Positions 1-7,037 of a stretch of 16,479 nucleotides of DNA are shown here, piece after piece. The position numbers and the translations under genes were made by a program. Each line of letters starts with the position of its first letter. Positions within the stretch are counted from its first letter, which is position 1. The notes under the pieces are model-generated. The model did not search any database, had not been told where the DNA came from, and saw nothing but the letters and a program-made list of their open reading frames with translations. Origin of the DNA: Clostridiales bacterium (GTDB taxonomy: Bacteria > Bacillota_A > Clostridia > Oscillospirales > Oscillospiraceae); NCBI GenBank assembly GCA_022777455.1, contig JALFGI010000194.1, forward strand, positions 1-16,479. Direction: 5' to 3'.

Positions 1-163
1 GGAGCTTTCACAGTAATTCGGCAAGAGCTGACAGCGAGGGATTTTGACTCAGCCGAAAGCATTGAAATTGAGGAAATACTTTGTGTATTTTCCAATTTCA
101 GTGCTGCACGGATGGGGCAAAAGGCCCGCTGTTCAGCCGCAGACGAATGATTCAGAGGTTCCT
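1..163. repeat. gene-free segment with stacked inverted repeats, possibly a dispersed repeat
   Basis: No convincing gene lies here. The stretch carries at least three adjacent hairpins. The first pairs 17-22 (TTCGGC) with 52-57 (GCCGAA), with GAG at 25-27 facing CTC at 48-50. The second is a long imperfect stem of about 20 pairs, 59-79 against 85-104, with a five-base loop (TTTGT) and one small internal bulge. The third is GGGC at 115-118 with GCCC at 124-127. None ends in a clean T-tract on either strand, so this is not an ordinary terminator for trpS, which stops at 164. It looks less GC-rich than the flanking gene. It could be a palindromic dispersed element (REP or MITE-like) or a structured RNA. 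The left end may continue outside the window. Confidence 0.45.
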
Positions 164-1186
164 TTATTTTGCCACGAAGCCCACTTTTTTATAGACCTTG
201 CGCAGGGTCTTTTCCGCCACGAAACCTGCCTTTTCAGCGCCGCTGCGGTAGACACTCTCGAGATAGGCCTTGTCCTTCATCAGGCGGGTCGCCTCCTCGC
301 GGATGGGCCGCAGAGTCTCCACCACAGCCTCGCCCACGGCGGGCTTGAACTTGCCGTAGCCGCAGCCGGCAAACTCCTGCTCGATTTCCTCAAAGGTCTT
401 GCCAGTACAGGCGGAGTAGATGGTCATCAGATTGGAAACGCCGGGCTTGTTTTCCTTGTCGTAACGGACGCAGTTCTCTGTGTCGGAGTCGGTGATGGCC
501 CGCTTGAACTGGCGCATAATGGTCTCGGGGGTATCCATGACCAGAATCCTGCCGGTGTCTTCATTCTCGGACTTGGACATCTTGGCAGCGGGATTGGTCA
601 GGCTCATGATCCGGGCGCCGACCTTGGGCACAAAGGGCTCGGGAATCTTGAACACATCCCCATACACGCCGTTAAACCGGCGGGCGATGGTGTGGCACAG
701 CTCCACATGCTGCTTCTGGTCCTCACCCACAGGCACATAATCCGGCTGGTACAGGAGGATATCCGCAGCCATCAGGCTGGGATAGGTGAACAGGCCGCCG
801 TTGATGTTGTCGGCGTTTTTTGCGGACTTGTCTTTGAACTGGGTCATTCTGCTCAGCTCACCGAACATGGCGTAGCAGTTCAGTACCCAGCCAAGTTCTG
901 CGTGCTGGTGGACATGGCTCTGAATAAACAGGGTATTCTTTTCCGGGTCAAGGCCGCAGGCAATGTACTGAGCCAGCTGCTCCAGTGTGCGCCGCCGCAG
1001 GTCAGCAGGATTCTGCCGCACAGTGATGGCATGCAGGTCCGCCATAAAATAAAAGCAGTCGTAGGAATCGGCTCGCTCCGCCCAGTTCTTGATGGCTCCC
1101 AGATAGCTGCCCAGTGTCAGATCCCCGGAGGGCTTAATGCCGGAAAGCATCCGTTTCTTGGGTGCTTCCTGGATGACTTCGCTCAT
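164..1186 (-). CDS. trpS: tryptophanyl-tRNA synthetase
   Basis: Class I aminoacyl-tRNA synthetase that charges tRNA-Trp with tryptophan in the cytoplasm, using ATP. The 340-residue product has the usual bacterial TrpRS length and its motifs in order: the HIGH-equivalent region (KPSGDLTLGSYLGA, residues 18-31), GEDQKQH at 154-160 in the tryptophan/ATP pocket, and a perfect KMSKS loop at 202-206. The start at 1186 leaves a short 12-residue lead before the MLSGIKPSG core, and an AGAAG Shine-Dalgarno-like site lies nine bases upstream. A good promoter at 1220-1248 implies a leader of only about 30 bases, too short for a T-box riboswitch. It is transcribed divergently from gltX. No clear terminator follows; the downstream bases hold palindromes of another kind. 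Confidence 0.97.
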   Translation of the reverse strand: MSEVIQEAPKKRMLSGIKPSGDLTLGSYLGAIKNWAERADSYDCFYFMADLHAITVRQNPADLRRRTLEQLAQYIACGLDPEKNTLFIQSHVHQHAELGWVLNCYAMFGELSRMTQFKDKSAKNADNINGGLFTYPSLMAADILLYQPDYVPVGEDQKQHVELCHTIARRFNGVYGDVFKIPEPFVPKVGARIMSLTNPAAKMSKSENEDTGRILVMDTPETIMRQFKRAITDSDTENCVRYDKENKPGVSNLMTIYSACTGKTFEEIEQEFAGCGYGKFKPAVGEAVVETLRPIREEATRLMKDKAYLESVYRSGAEKAGFVAEKTLRKVYKKVGFVAK

Positions 1187-1219
1187 AAAATCACGCTTCT
1201 TTCACTGAAAGTTTTCCTT

Positions 1220-1248
1220 ATGATATCACAGTTACCCCCGTTGTGCAA
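1220..1248 (-). promoter_or_regulatory. trpS promoter (TTGCAC-17-TATCAT, TGTGA extended -10)
   Basis: On the minus strand the -35 hexamer TTGCAC (1243-1248) is followed after exactly 17 bases by TATCAT (1220-1225). TGTGA sits directly before the -10, a TRTGn extended -10 as known from Gram-positive sigma-A promoters. The start point would fall near 1213, about 27 bases before the trpS ATG. Confidence 0.7.
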
Positions 1249-1278
1249 GGAGATTTTGCGCTTCCACCTATTACAGAA

Positions 1279-1307
1279 TTGATTTCTTCAATCCATTGTG
1301 CTATACT
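1279..1307 (+). promoter_or_regulatory. gltX promoter (TTGATT-17-TATACT, TGTGC extended -10)
   Basis: TTGATT at 1279-1284 and TATACT at 1302-1307 are separated by 17 bases, with TGTGC immediately before the -10. The predicted start point near 1314 gives a leader of about 28 bases, with no room for a T-box. The trpS -35 lies about 30 bases away on the other strand, so the two promoters are back to back. Confidence 0.7.
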
Positions 1308-1341
1308 CTATCCAAGATATTCAGAGAAAAGAGGAAAAAAT

Positions 1342-2991
1342 ATGGATTATCAAGCTTTGGCCGACCTTCTGTTTCCCAATGTGACCGAAACGCCCGAGGA
1401 GGTGGAAGCGCGGTTTCCCAAGCGTCAGGTGCCTGAGGGTGCGGTAATCACCCGCATGGCCCCCTCCCCCACCGGTTTTGTCCACCTGGGCAACCTGGTG
1501 CAGGGCATGATCTCCGAGCGGATGGCCCATCAAAGCGGCGGCGTACTGTTCCTGCGGGTGGAGGACACCGATGCCAAGCGGGAGGTTCCCGGCGCTGTGG
1601 AAGTGCTCATCGGCTCCCTGAAGCACTACCACATCAACTTTGATGAGGGCGCAACCATTGACGGCGACAGCGGCGACTACGGCCCTTACCGTCAGCGCCA
1701 GCGGGCAGCCATCTACCATGTGTTCGCCAAAAAGCTGGTTTCCGAGGGCAAAGCCTACCCCTGCTTCTGCACGGAGGAAGAGCTGTCCGCCCTGCGGGAG
1801 CAGCAGGAGGCCAATAAAGAGACCACCGGCTATTATGGCAAGTATGCCATCTGGCGTGACCGCCCCCTGGAGGAGATCAAGCAGCAGCTGGATGCCGGGA
1901 ATCCCTGGGTGCTGCGCTTCAAGTCCATGGGCAGCATCGAAAACCAGTTCAAGTTCGATGATCTGGTCAAGGGCAAGCTGACCATCACCGAAAATAACGT
2001 TGACCATGTTCTGCTGAAATCCGACGGCATCCCCACCTACCACTTCGCCCACGCCGTGGATGACCATCTGATGCAGACCACCCATGTGGTGCGGGGTGAC
2101 GAGTGGCTCCCCAGTCTGCCCTTCCACATTCAGCTGTTCCAGGCCCTGGGTTTCAAGCTGCCCAAGTACGTCCACATCGGACCGCTGATGAAGATGGACG
2201 GCACTTCCAAGCGGAAGCTCTCCAAGCGCAAGGACCCAGAGCTGGCCCTGACCTACTACAAAGCCGAGGGCTTCCCAGTTCAGGCCATGCGGGAGTACCT
2301 GATGACCGTGCTGAACTCCAATTTCGAGGACTGGCGCCGTGCCAACCCCGATGCGGATATTGAAACCTTCAAATTCAGTCCCAAAAAGCTGAATCCCGCA
2401 GGCTCCCTGTTTGACTATGCCAAGCTCGTGGACGTTTCCAAGAATGTCATTTCCCGGATGAGCGCCGAAGAGGTGTATGGTCTGCTGACGGCTTGGGCAG
2501 AGGAATTTGATTCCGATTTTGCACAGAAGCTCAAGGCCGATCCAGACTTCGCCACCCGGATCCTTGCCATCGGCCGGGGCGGCAAAAAGCCCCGCAAGGA
2601 CATGGCCACCTGGCAGGAAGCCAAGCCCTACATGGGCTTCTTCTACGACGAATATCTGGAAGCTCCCTGCTTTGATGAAAAGTTTGACAAGGCTGTCATT
2701 CGCAGCGCACTCACCAAATTCCTGGAGCGCTTCAACTTCCAGGATGACGCCAACACCTGGTTTGACAAGGTGAAGGAAATCACCACCGAGCTGGGCTTCA
2801 CCACCGACATGAAGGCCTATAAGGCCGACCCCTCCGCCTATCCCGGAACGGTTGCGGATATTTCCACCTTCCTGCGCCTGGCGGTAACGGGAAAAACCAA
2901 CTCCCCCGACCTGTACACCGTAATGCAGATTCTGGGTTATGATGCCACGGTTTCCCGCATCAGAAATGCCATTTCCCTGCTGGCTGAGTAA
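1342..2991 (+). CDS. gltX: glutamate--tRNA ligase, N-terminally extended form
   Basis: Class I synthetase that attaches glutamate to tRNA-Glu (and to tRNA-Gln if non-discriminating). The start at 1342 was chosen over an in-frame start 33 codons upstream because that one lies ahead of the promoter, while GAGGAA at 1331-1336 sits five bases before this ATG; the product is 549 residues. The catalytic core is clear: RMAPSPTGFVHLGNL around residues 38-52 is the HIGH region, LRVEDTDAKRE follows at 71-81, CFC at 141-143 recalls part of the zinc site of some GluRS, and KLSKR at 292-296 is the KMSKS equivalent. About 37 residues precede the HIGH region, whereas most bacterial GluRS begin within about ten. 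The sequence is longer than the usual 470-490 residues, with the extra length mainly in the C-terminal anticodon-binding half. A strong terminator follows the stop. Confidence 0.93.
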   Translation: MDYQALADLLFPNVTETPEEVEARFPKRQVPEGAVITRMAPSPTGFVHLGNLVQGMISERMAHQSGGVLFLRVEDTDAKREVPGAVEVLIGSLKHYHINFDEGATIDGDSGDYGPYRQRQRAAIYHVFAKKLVSEGKAYPCFCTEEELSALREQQEANKETTGYYGKYAIWRDRPLEEIKQQLDAGNPWVLRFKSMGSIENQFKFDDLVKGKLTITENNVDHVLLKSDGIPTYHFAHAVDDHLMQTTHVVRGDEWLPSLPFHIQLFQALGFKLPKYVHIGPLMKMDGTSKRKLSKRKDPELALTYYKAEGFPVQAMREYLMTVLNSNFEDWRRANPDADIETFKFSPKKLNPAGSLFDYAKLVDVSKNVISRMSAEEVYGLLTAWAEEFDSDFAQKLKADPDFATRILAIGRGGKKPRKDMATWQEAKPYMGFFYDEYLEAPCFDEKFDKAVIRSALTKFLERFNFQDDANTWFDKVKEITTELGFTTDMKAYKADPSAYPGTVADISTFLRLAVTGKTNSPDLYTVMQILGYDATVSRIRNAISLLAE

Positions 2992-3000
2992 TTCCATCTC

Positions 3001-3035
3001 CACCGGTCTTCCATTGGAAGGCCGGTGATTTTTTT
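3001..3035 (+). terminator. rho-independent terminator of gltX
   Basis: A 12-pair stem (3001-3012 with 3016-3027, one G-U pair) and a three-base loop are followed by A and seven Ts (3029-3035). It begins ten bases after the gltX stop and ends just before the next gene's promoter. Confidence 0.9.
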
Positions 3036-3043
3036 ATCCCTTC

Positions 3044-3072
3044 TTTACAGATTCCCCGACGTGTGATATGAT
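3044..3072 (+). promoter_or_regulatory. pullulanase promoter (TTTACA-17-TATGAT, TGTGA extended -10)
   Basis: TTTACA at 3044-3049 and TATGAT at 3067-3072 are spaced by 17 bases, with TGTGA directly before the -10. The predicted start near 3079 gives a leader of about 25 bases that carries a GAGGGAGAG Shine-Dalgarno site. No catabolite-responsive palindrome was obvious around it. Confidence 0.7.
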
Positions 3073-3104
3073 TTCAGAAGTCAAGTCAAGAGGGAGAGAA
3101 TTCG

Positions 3105-5015
3105 ATGTACAAAGAATACAGTTCCGTGGAATTTGAAAATAAATATACCTACGAAGGGAAGGATCTGGGCGCCACTTGGAGCCGGGAGAGCACCTTTTTT
3201 CGGCTGTGGGCGCCCACGGCTCAGGATGTGGAAATCTGCCTTTATCGTTCCGGAACCCAGGGGCAGGAGGATCTGATTGACCGGCTGCCCATGACCCCCG
3301 ACCAAAACGGCACCTGGGTCGCCACGGCCAGCGGCAACCTGAACGGCGTCTACTATACCTATCTGGTAGATGTGGACGGAGCCATCATGGAAGCTTGCGA
3401 TCCCTACGCCGTCACCACCGGTGTCAACGGCAATCGGGCCATGGTCTGCGATCTGAAAAGCACGGACCCCGACGGCTGGGATCAGGACCGGACCCCGGTT
3501 GTCTCCGACAGCTATTCCGATTATGTGATCTGTGAGCTCCATGTCCGGGATCTGTCCTCCCTGGCATCCTCCAGGATCCATAACAAAGGGAAGTTCCTGG
3601 GACTCACAGAAACAGACGCGAAGCTGAAGTCCGGTCAGCCCACCGGGATCACCCATCTGAAAAATCTCGGCGTCACCCACATCCATCTGATGCCTGTGTA
3701 TGACTACGGCTCCGTGGACGAAGCAAACCCCGGAAAGGAATACAACTGGGGCTACGATCCGGTGAACTTCAATGTTCCGGAGGGTACCTATTCCACCAAT
3801 CCCTATGACGGTTTCACCAGAGTCCGGGAAATGAAACAAATGGTCCATTCCCTGCACCAAAACGGCCTGGGCGTCATTCTGGACGTGGTTTACAACCATG
3901 TATACCACACCTTTGAATTCTCCATGAACCAGATTGTCCCCGGATATTTCAGCCGGGAAAATGAAGCCGGAATTCTCTCCAACGGCTCCTGCTGCGGCAA
4001 TGACACCGCCTCCGAACGTTCCATGGTCCGCAAATACATTGTGGATTCCGTGAACTACTGGGCCGACGAATATCACGTGGACGGCTTCCGGTTCGACCTG
4101 GTTGGTCTTCTGGATGTTTTCACCATTCAGGAAATCATCTCCTCCGTCCGCAAAAAGCATCCCCATGTCATGTTCTATGGAGAGGGCTGGAATCTGAACA
4201 CCCAGGTTACCAAGCCGGATCTGCCGCTGGCTGTTCAGGGAAATGCCTGGATGATACCGGAATTTGCCTTCTTCAACGATACCATGCGGGATACCATGCG
4301 TGGTTCCGTTTTTGATTACCATTTGCCTGGATTCATTTCCGGGGCACCGGTCTCCAAAGAGCATCTTCTGAAATGCTTCCAGGGCCGGATGGATTGGAGC
4401 TGCATGCCCAACCAGATCGTGAACTACGTCTCCTGTCATGATAACCACACCCTCCACGACCGGATCGCGGAAGCCCTGCCCCATGCGGAGGAAGCCGAAA
4501 TTGCCAGACGGAGCCGCCTGGCTGCCGCCTTTACCCTGCTGAGCACCGGCATTCCCTTCTTCCTGGCGGGAGAGGAAATGCTCCGCACCAAGAAAACACG
4601 TTTGGGAAAATACGTCGGCAACAGCTACCGCAGCCCTGACCACATCAACGGAATCAAATGGAACCGCCTGAAAGAACCGGAGGTTCAGGAAACCGTCCGG
4701 TATTATCAGGGACTCCTGTCCCTGCGCAAACAACACCCGCTTTTCCGAATGACGAATCCAGACGAAGTGCGCCGCCGCATTACGCTGCTTTCCGGTACTC
4801 CGGAGGGGATCACCGCCTTTGTCCTGACCGGCGAAAGCGAGACAATTATCGTGGCATTCAACCCCGGCACCGCTTGCGCCAATCTTTCCCTGCCGGAGGG
4901 AAAATGGGGTGTTTTTGTGGAGAACAACCGGGCAAGCGATGATGTTTTGTTCTCCGTATCCGGTGAAGTTGCCGTGGACGGACTTTCTGCGTTTATCGCA
5001 ATTTTAAAGAAATAA
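3105..5015 (+). CDS. pulA: type I pullulanase (alpha-1,6-glucan debranching enzyme)
   Basis: Glycoside hydrolase family 13 enzyme that hydrolyses alpha-1,6 branches of pullulan, glycogen or starch fragments. The 636-residue protein has no signal peptide, so it probably works in the cytoplasm on imported maltodextrins or stored glycogen. An N-terminal CBM48-like beta domain covers roughly residues 20-115. The type I pullulanase signature YNWGYDP is at 213-219. The GH13 regions follow: DVVYNH at 260-265, GFRFDLVG at 327-334 with nucleophile D331, YGEGW at 358-362 with acid/base E360, and SCHDNH at 443-448 with stabiliser D446. All catalytic residues are present. A C-terminal beta domain ends the protein. 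It has its own promoter and no glycogen or maltose genes beside it here. The distinction from other GH13 debranching enzymes rests on the YNWGYDP motif. Confidence 0.95.
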   Translation: MYKEYSSVEFENKYTYEGKDLGATWSRESTFFRLWAPTAQDVEICLYRSGTQGQEDLIDRLPMTPDQNGTWVATASGNLNGVYYTYLVDVDGAIMEACDPYAVTTGVNGNRAMVCDLKSTDPDGWDQDRTPVVSDSYSDYVICELHVRDLSSLASSRIHNKGKFLGLTETDAKLKSGQPTGITHLKNLGVTHIHLMPVYDYGSVDEANPGKEYNWGYDPVNFNVPEGTYSTNPYDGFTRVREMKQMVHSLHQNGLGVILDVVYNHVYHTFEFSMNQIVPGYFSRENEAGILSNGSCCGNDTASERSMVRKYIVDSVNYWADEYHVDGFRFDLVGLLDVFTIQEIISSVRKKHPHVMFYGEGWNLNTQVTKPDLPLAVQGNAWMIPEFAFFNDTMRDTMRGSVFDYHLPGFISGAPVSKEHLLKCFQGRMDWSCMPNQIVNYVSCHDNHTLHDRIAEALPHAEEAEIARRSRLAAAFTLLSTGIPFFLAGEEMLRTKKTRLGKYVGNSYRSPDHINGIKWNRLKEPEVQETVRYYQGLLSLRKQHPLFRMTNPDEVRRRITLLSGTPEGITAFVLTGESETIIVAFNPGTACANLSLPEGKWGVFVENNRASDDVLFSVSGEVAVDGLSAFIAILKK

Positions 5016-5058
5016 TCCGGTATCCCTCAGCAGTCTCACCAAGCATTCCCCTTTTCAG

Positions 5059-5087
5059 TTGACATTTTCGGTGAAAGTAACTATAAT
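5059..5087 (+). promoter_or_regulatory. perfect consensus sigma-A promoter for the cytidylate-kinase-like gene
   Basis: TTGACA at 5059-5064 and TATAAT at 5082-5087 match the sigma-70/sigma-A consensus exactly, with the optimal 17-base spacer. Unlike the other promoters here it has no TG before the -10. The predicted start near 5094 leads to a strong AAGGAGG Shine-Dalgarno site at 5105-5111, seven bases before the ATG. Confidence 0.85.
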
Positions 5088-5118
5088 ATAGGTATCCACT
5101 CAGCAAGGAGGCAATATT

Positions 5119-5730
5119 ATGGAAAAACGAATCATCACCATCAGCAGAGAATACGGTGCGGGCGGATTGCCGGTTGGCCGTATGGTTGCCGAAAAACTGG
5201 GTATTCCCTTCTATGACAAAAAGCTTGTGGAACACGTCGCAGAGGAGTCCGGCTTTGCCCCCAAGTTCATTGAAGAGCACGGTGAGCACTCCCCCAGCGG
5301 CAGCATGTTTTCCTATGCCTTCGCTCCCCAGGGCGTTCCCGGTGTCATGAACGGCCTTTCCACCTCGGATTACTTATGGAATGTTCAGTGCAATGTGATT
5401 CTCCAGCTGGCGGAGAAAGGCCCCTGCGTGATCGTCGGCCGAAACGCCGACTACATTCTGAAAGACCGCAAGGATGTGCTGAACGTTTTCCTCCATGCGG
5501 ATATCCCCCACCGGGTTGAACGGGTCCTGGAAGCCAATCCCGACGAAAAGAACCCCGAAGGCCGTATCGCTGCCCGGGACAAGCGCCGCCGCCTAAACTA
5601 TCAGCACTACACCGGCCGTACCTGGGCCATGTCCCAGAATTACCACATCTGCCTGGATACCAGCGTTCTGGGCTATGAGCAGTGTGCTGAGATCATTTTG
5701 AATGCTGTGAAGAACAGCAAAGAAGGTTAA
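5119..5730 (+). CDS. cytidylate kinase-like family protein
   Basis: Member of the cytidylate-kinase-like P-loop family (PF13189 type) common in Firmicutes, often several copies per genome. The family is presumed to phosphorylate a nucleotide or similar small substrate in the cytoplasm, but the substrate is not established. The 203-residue protein opens with ISREYGAGG (residues 8-16), which stands in the place of the P-loop, then GIPFYDKKLV (28-37), CVIVGRNADYIL (103-114), a basic DKRRRLNY stretch (154-161) in the lid region, and TGRTWAMSQNYHICLD (165-180) with the family's late NY-x-CLD pattern. The usual GGREIG turn reads GGLPVG. It is not the essential Cmk, which has a different motif order. 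Start choice is supported by the AAGGAGG site. The gene appears monocistronic, between its own promoter and a terminator hairpin. Confidence 0.85.
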   Translation: MEKRIITISREYGAGGLPVGRMVAEKLGIPFYDKKLVEHVAEESGFAPKFIEEHGEHSPSGSMFSYAFAPQGVPGVMNGLSTSDYLWNVQCNVILQLAEKGPCVIVGRNADYILKDRKDVLNVFLHADIPHRVERVLEANPDEKNPEGRIAARDKRRRLNYQHYTGRTWAMSQNYHICLDTSVLGYEQCAEIILNAVKNSKEG

Positions 5731-5768
5731 AAAAGTTCGCCCACAGCAGTTCGTCTGCCGTGGGCGAA
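5729..5768 (-). terminator. terminator hairpin between convergent genes
   Basis: A 14-position stem (5736-5749 with 5755-5768, a single A-C mismatch) closes on loop TTCGT. On the minus strand it is followed by C and six Ts (5734-5729), making it a standard terminator for the DUF4317 gene. On the plus strand the tail is only TTGATTATT, so termination of the cytidylate-kinase-like gene may be weaker, although the same stem could serve both. Confidence 0.85.
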
Positions 5769-5776
5769 TTGATTAT

Positions 5777-6937
5777 TCAGACGGTTGCGGCTTCGTTTTC
5801 CTTTTCTCCCTGGAAATGAATGCTGACGCCATTGACCTCCACATCCTCATCCGCATTGATCATGATGTATTTCACGCCGCCAATGACCCGTGTTTCCACC
5901 AGGTCGGTACGGGTGGGGTCGATCTTGATGGCAATATCCGGGGTGTGGATTTCAAAATGCTTGCTGTCGATGATGTTCTTGGGATGAAGCTCCGCCTCAA
6001 AGCCGAAGGCTTCATCATACTGCACGCTGAATTTGGCCACTCCGGTTTCAGAGACACCGCAGGAGGTAAGCACATCCTTCAGCACGTTTTTATCAATCAG
6101 CAGCGGATCGGGTACCTTGCTCTCCTTATGGAGCTCCATGCGCTCGCAGAGCTGCTCGTGGACGGTCTGCACCACATCCAGATTGCATTCATCCCCCAGG
6201 GCGGTGGCGAGGAGGGCCTCAAAGCACTTTTTCTGCTCCGCCGCGGGCTTGGGCACGGGCGTATTGAACACCGCTTCAATCAGGGCGTCCTGATTTTCCT
6301 TGGTGTTATGGGTGTAGTAAAGAGCGTTGTAGATATTGGTGGAGCGGTTGTCGAAGGCCGGGAACAGGAAGCCGATCTCCGGTGCGGAAACCGGCTGATT
6401 CATGGCCCCATCGTGGAAGGTTTTCTCCTCGGGGACATAATGCAGATTGGGCTTGGTCTGCTTCACCGGGCAGACGGCACAGATGAGATAAGTAAAGGTC
6501 TCGTCTGCGGAGTCATTCTGCAGGGTATCATCCTTGCTCTTAAAAGGAACGTCGTAGGCATCACAGCCCAGCAGAATCAGGTAGTTTCCCTCCAGGACAA
6601 TGGTATCGATCATCTTTTTGTAGAGGGTCATGCGCAGCTCCTCGTCCTGAAGCTTGGATTCACGCAGCTTCATCAGGAGCTCATGCTCCGGACTCCCGGC
6701 CACCTGGCTGGTTTTGAAGGTCAGATCGATCAGGTTCTTTCCGACAGAACCGGACAGAGCCTTGCGCAGGATGGCAAAATATTTGTCCGCCTCGTTTTCG
6801 GACATAATGCCGGTGCTGGCCCGGTACTCGGAAATGATTTCTTTGTTGTCATTGACGAAACAGCCATAGATGGCGGTCATATTACTGCGGTCACGCCGCA
6901 GATGGCGGCGAATCTCGCCGATTTCTTTTTCATTCAT
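5777..6937 (-). CDS. DUF4317 family protein of unknown function
   Basis: A 386-residue soluble protein recognisable as DUF4317, a family found mainly in Clostridia with no assigned function. The match rests on the opening (MNEKEIGEIRRHLRRDRSNM, then IYGCFVN), on the KYFAILRKALSGSVGKNL segment at about residues 52-69, and on the overall length. There is no signal peptide, membrane span or known catalytic motif. The C-terminal third (about 280-386) is rich in short beta-like segments ending in VNGVSIHFQGEKENE. The start has a GTAAGGA Shine-Dalgarno site (6941-6947) and an extended -10 promoter about 35 bases upstream. It stands alone between two terminators, next to but separate from the recA-pgsA operon. 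I can name the family but not a role. Confidence 0.85.
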   Translation of the reverse strand: MNEKEIGEIRRHLRRDRSNMTAIYGCFVNDNKEIISEYRASTGIMSENEADKYFAILRKALSGSVGKNLIDLTFKTSQVAGSPEHELLMKLRESKLQDEELRMTLYKKMIDTIVLEGNYLILLGCDAYDVPFKSKDDTLQNDSADETFTYLICAVCPVKQTKPNLHYVPEEKTFHDGAMNQPVSAPEIGFLFPAFDNRSTNIYNALYYTHNTKENQDALIEAVFNTPVPKPAAEQKKCFEALLATALGDECNLDVVQTVHEQLCERMELHKESKVPDPLLIDKNVLKDVLTSCGVSETGVAKFSVQYDEAFGFEAELHPKNIIDSKHFEIHTPDIAIKIDPTRTDLVETRVIGGVKYIMINADEDVEVNGVSIHFQGEKENEAATV

Positions 6938-6972
6938 GTTTCCTTACCTCGTCATTTCAAAAATGCTTTCTG

Positions 6973-7001
6973 ATTATAGCACATGGAATCCAGAAAAGCC
7001 A
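6973..7001 (-). promoter_or_regulatory. DUF4317 gene promoter (extended -10 TGTGC-TATAAT)
   Basis: A consensus TATAAT on the minus strand (6973-6978) is preceded by TGTGC. The -35 at the 17-base position (6996-7001, TGGCTT) is poor, so the extended -10 must carry the recognition. The promoter begins just beyond the T-tract of the pgsA terminator. Confidence 0.65.
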
Positions 7002-7004
7002 GCG

Positions 7005-7035
7005 AAAAATCAGCCCCGCGAATGCGGGGCTGATT
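7005..7035 (-). terminator. rho-independent terminator of the recA-pgsA operon
   Basis: A perfect 12-pair GC-rich stem (7008-7019 with 7024-7035) with a four-base loop is followed on the minus strand by a run of five Ts (7009-7005, the first two shared with the stem). It starts three bases after the pgsA stop codon. Confidence 0.93.
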
Positions 7036-7037
7036 CA

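Noticed and set aside
44..163. Short peptide frame through the palindromic stretch
   Set aside because: It is open only because it continues antisense to trpS; the region is palindromic, and no promoter or Shine-Dalgarno site supports translation.
1187..1341. T-box riboswitch controlling trpS or gltX
   Set aside because: The leaders implied by the promoters are about 30 bases, far too short, and no T-box consensus or terminator/antiterminator is visible.
1321..3003. 560-codon open frame on the minus strand opposite gltX
   Set aside because: It mirrors the strongly biased codon use of gltX, has no promoter or ribosome site, shows no recognisable motif and would run through the gltX promoter side. 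It is a shadow frame.
3081..4736. 551-codon open frame opposite the pullulanase
   Set aside because: The plus frame has every GH13 catalytic motif; the minus frame has low-complexity Gly/Val/His-rich content typical of antisense translation.
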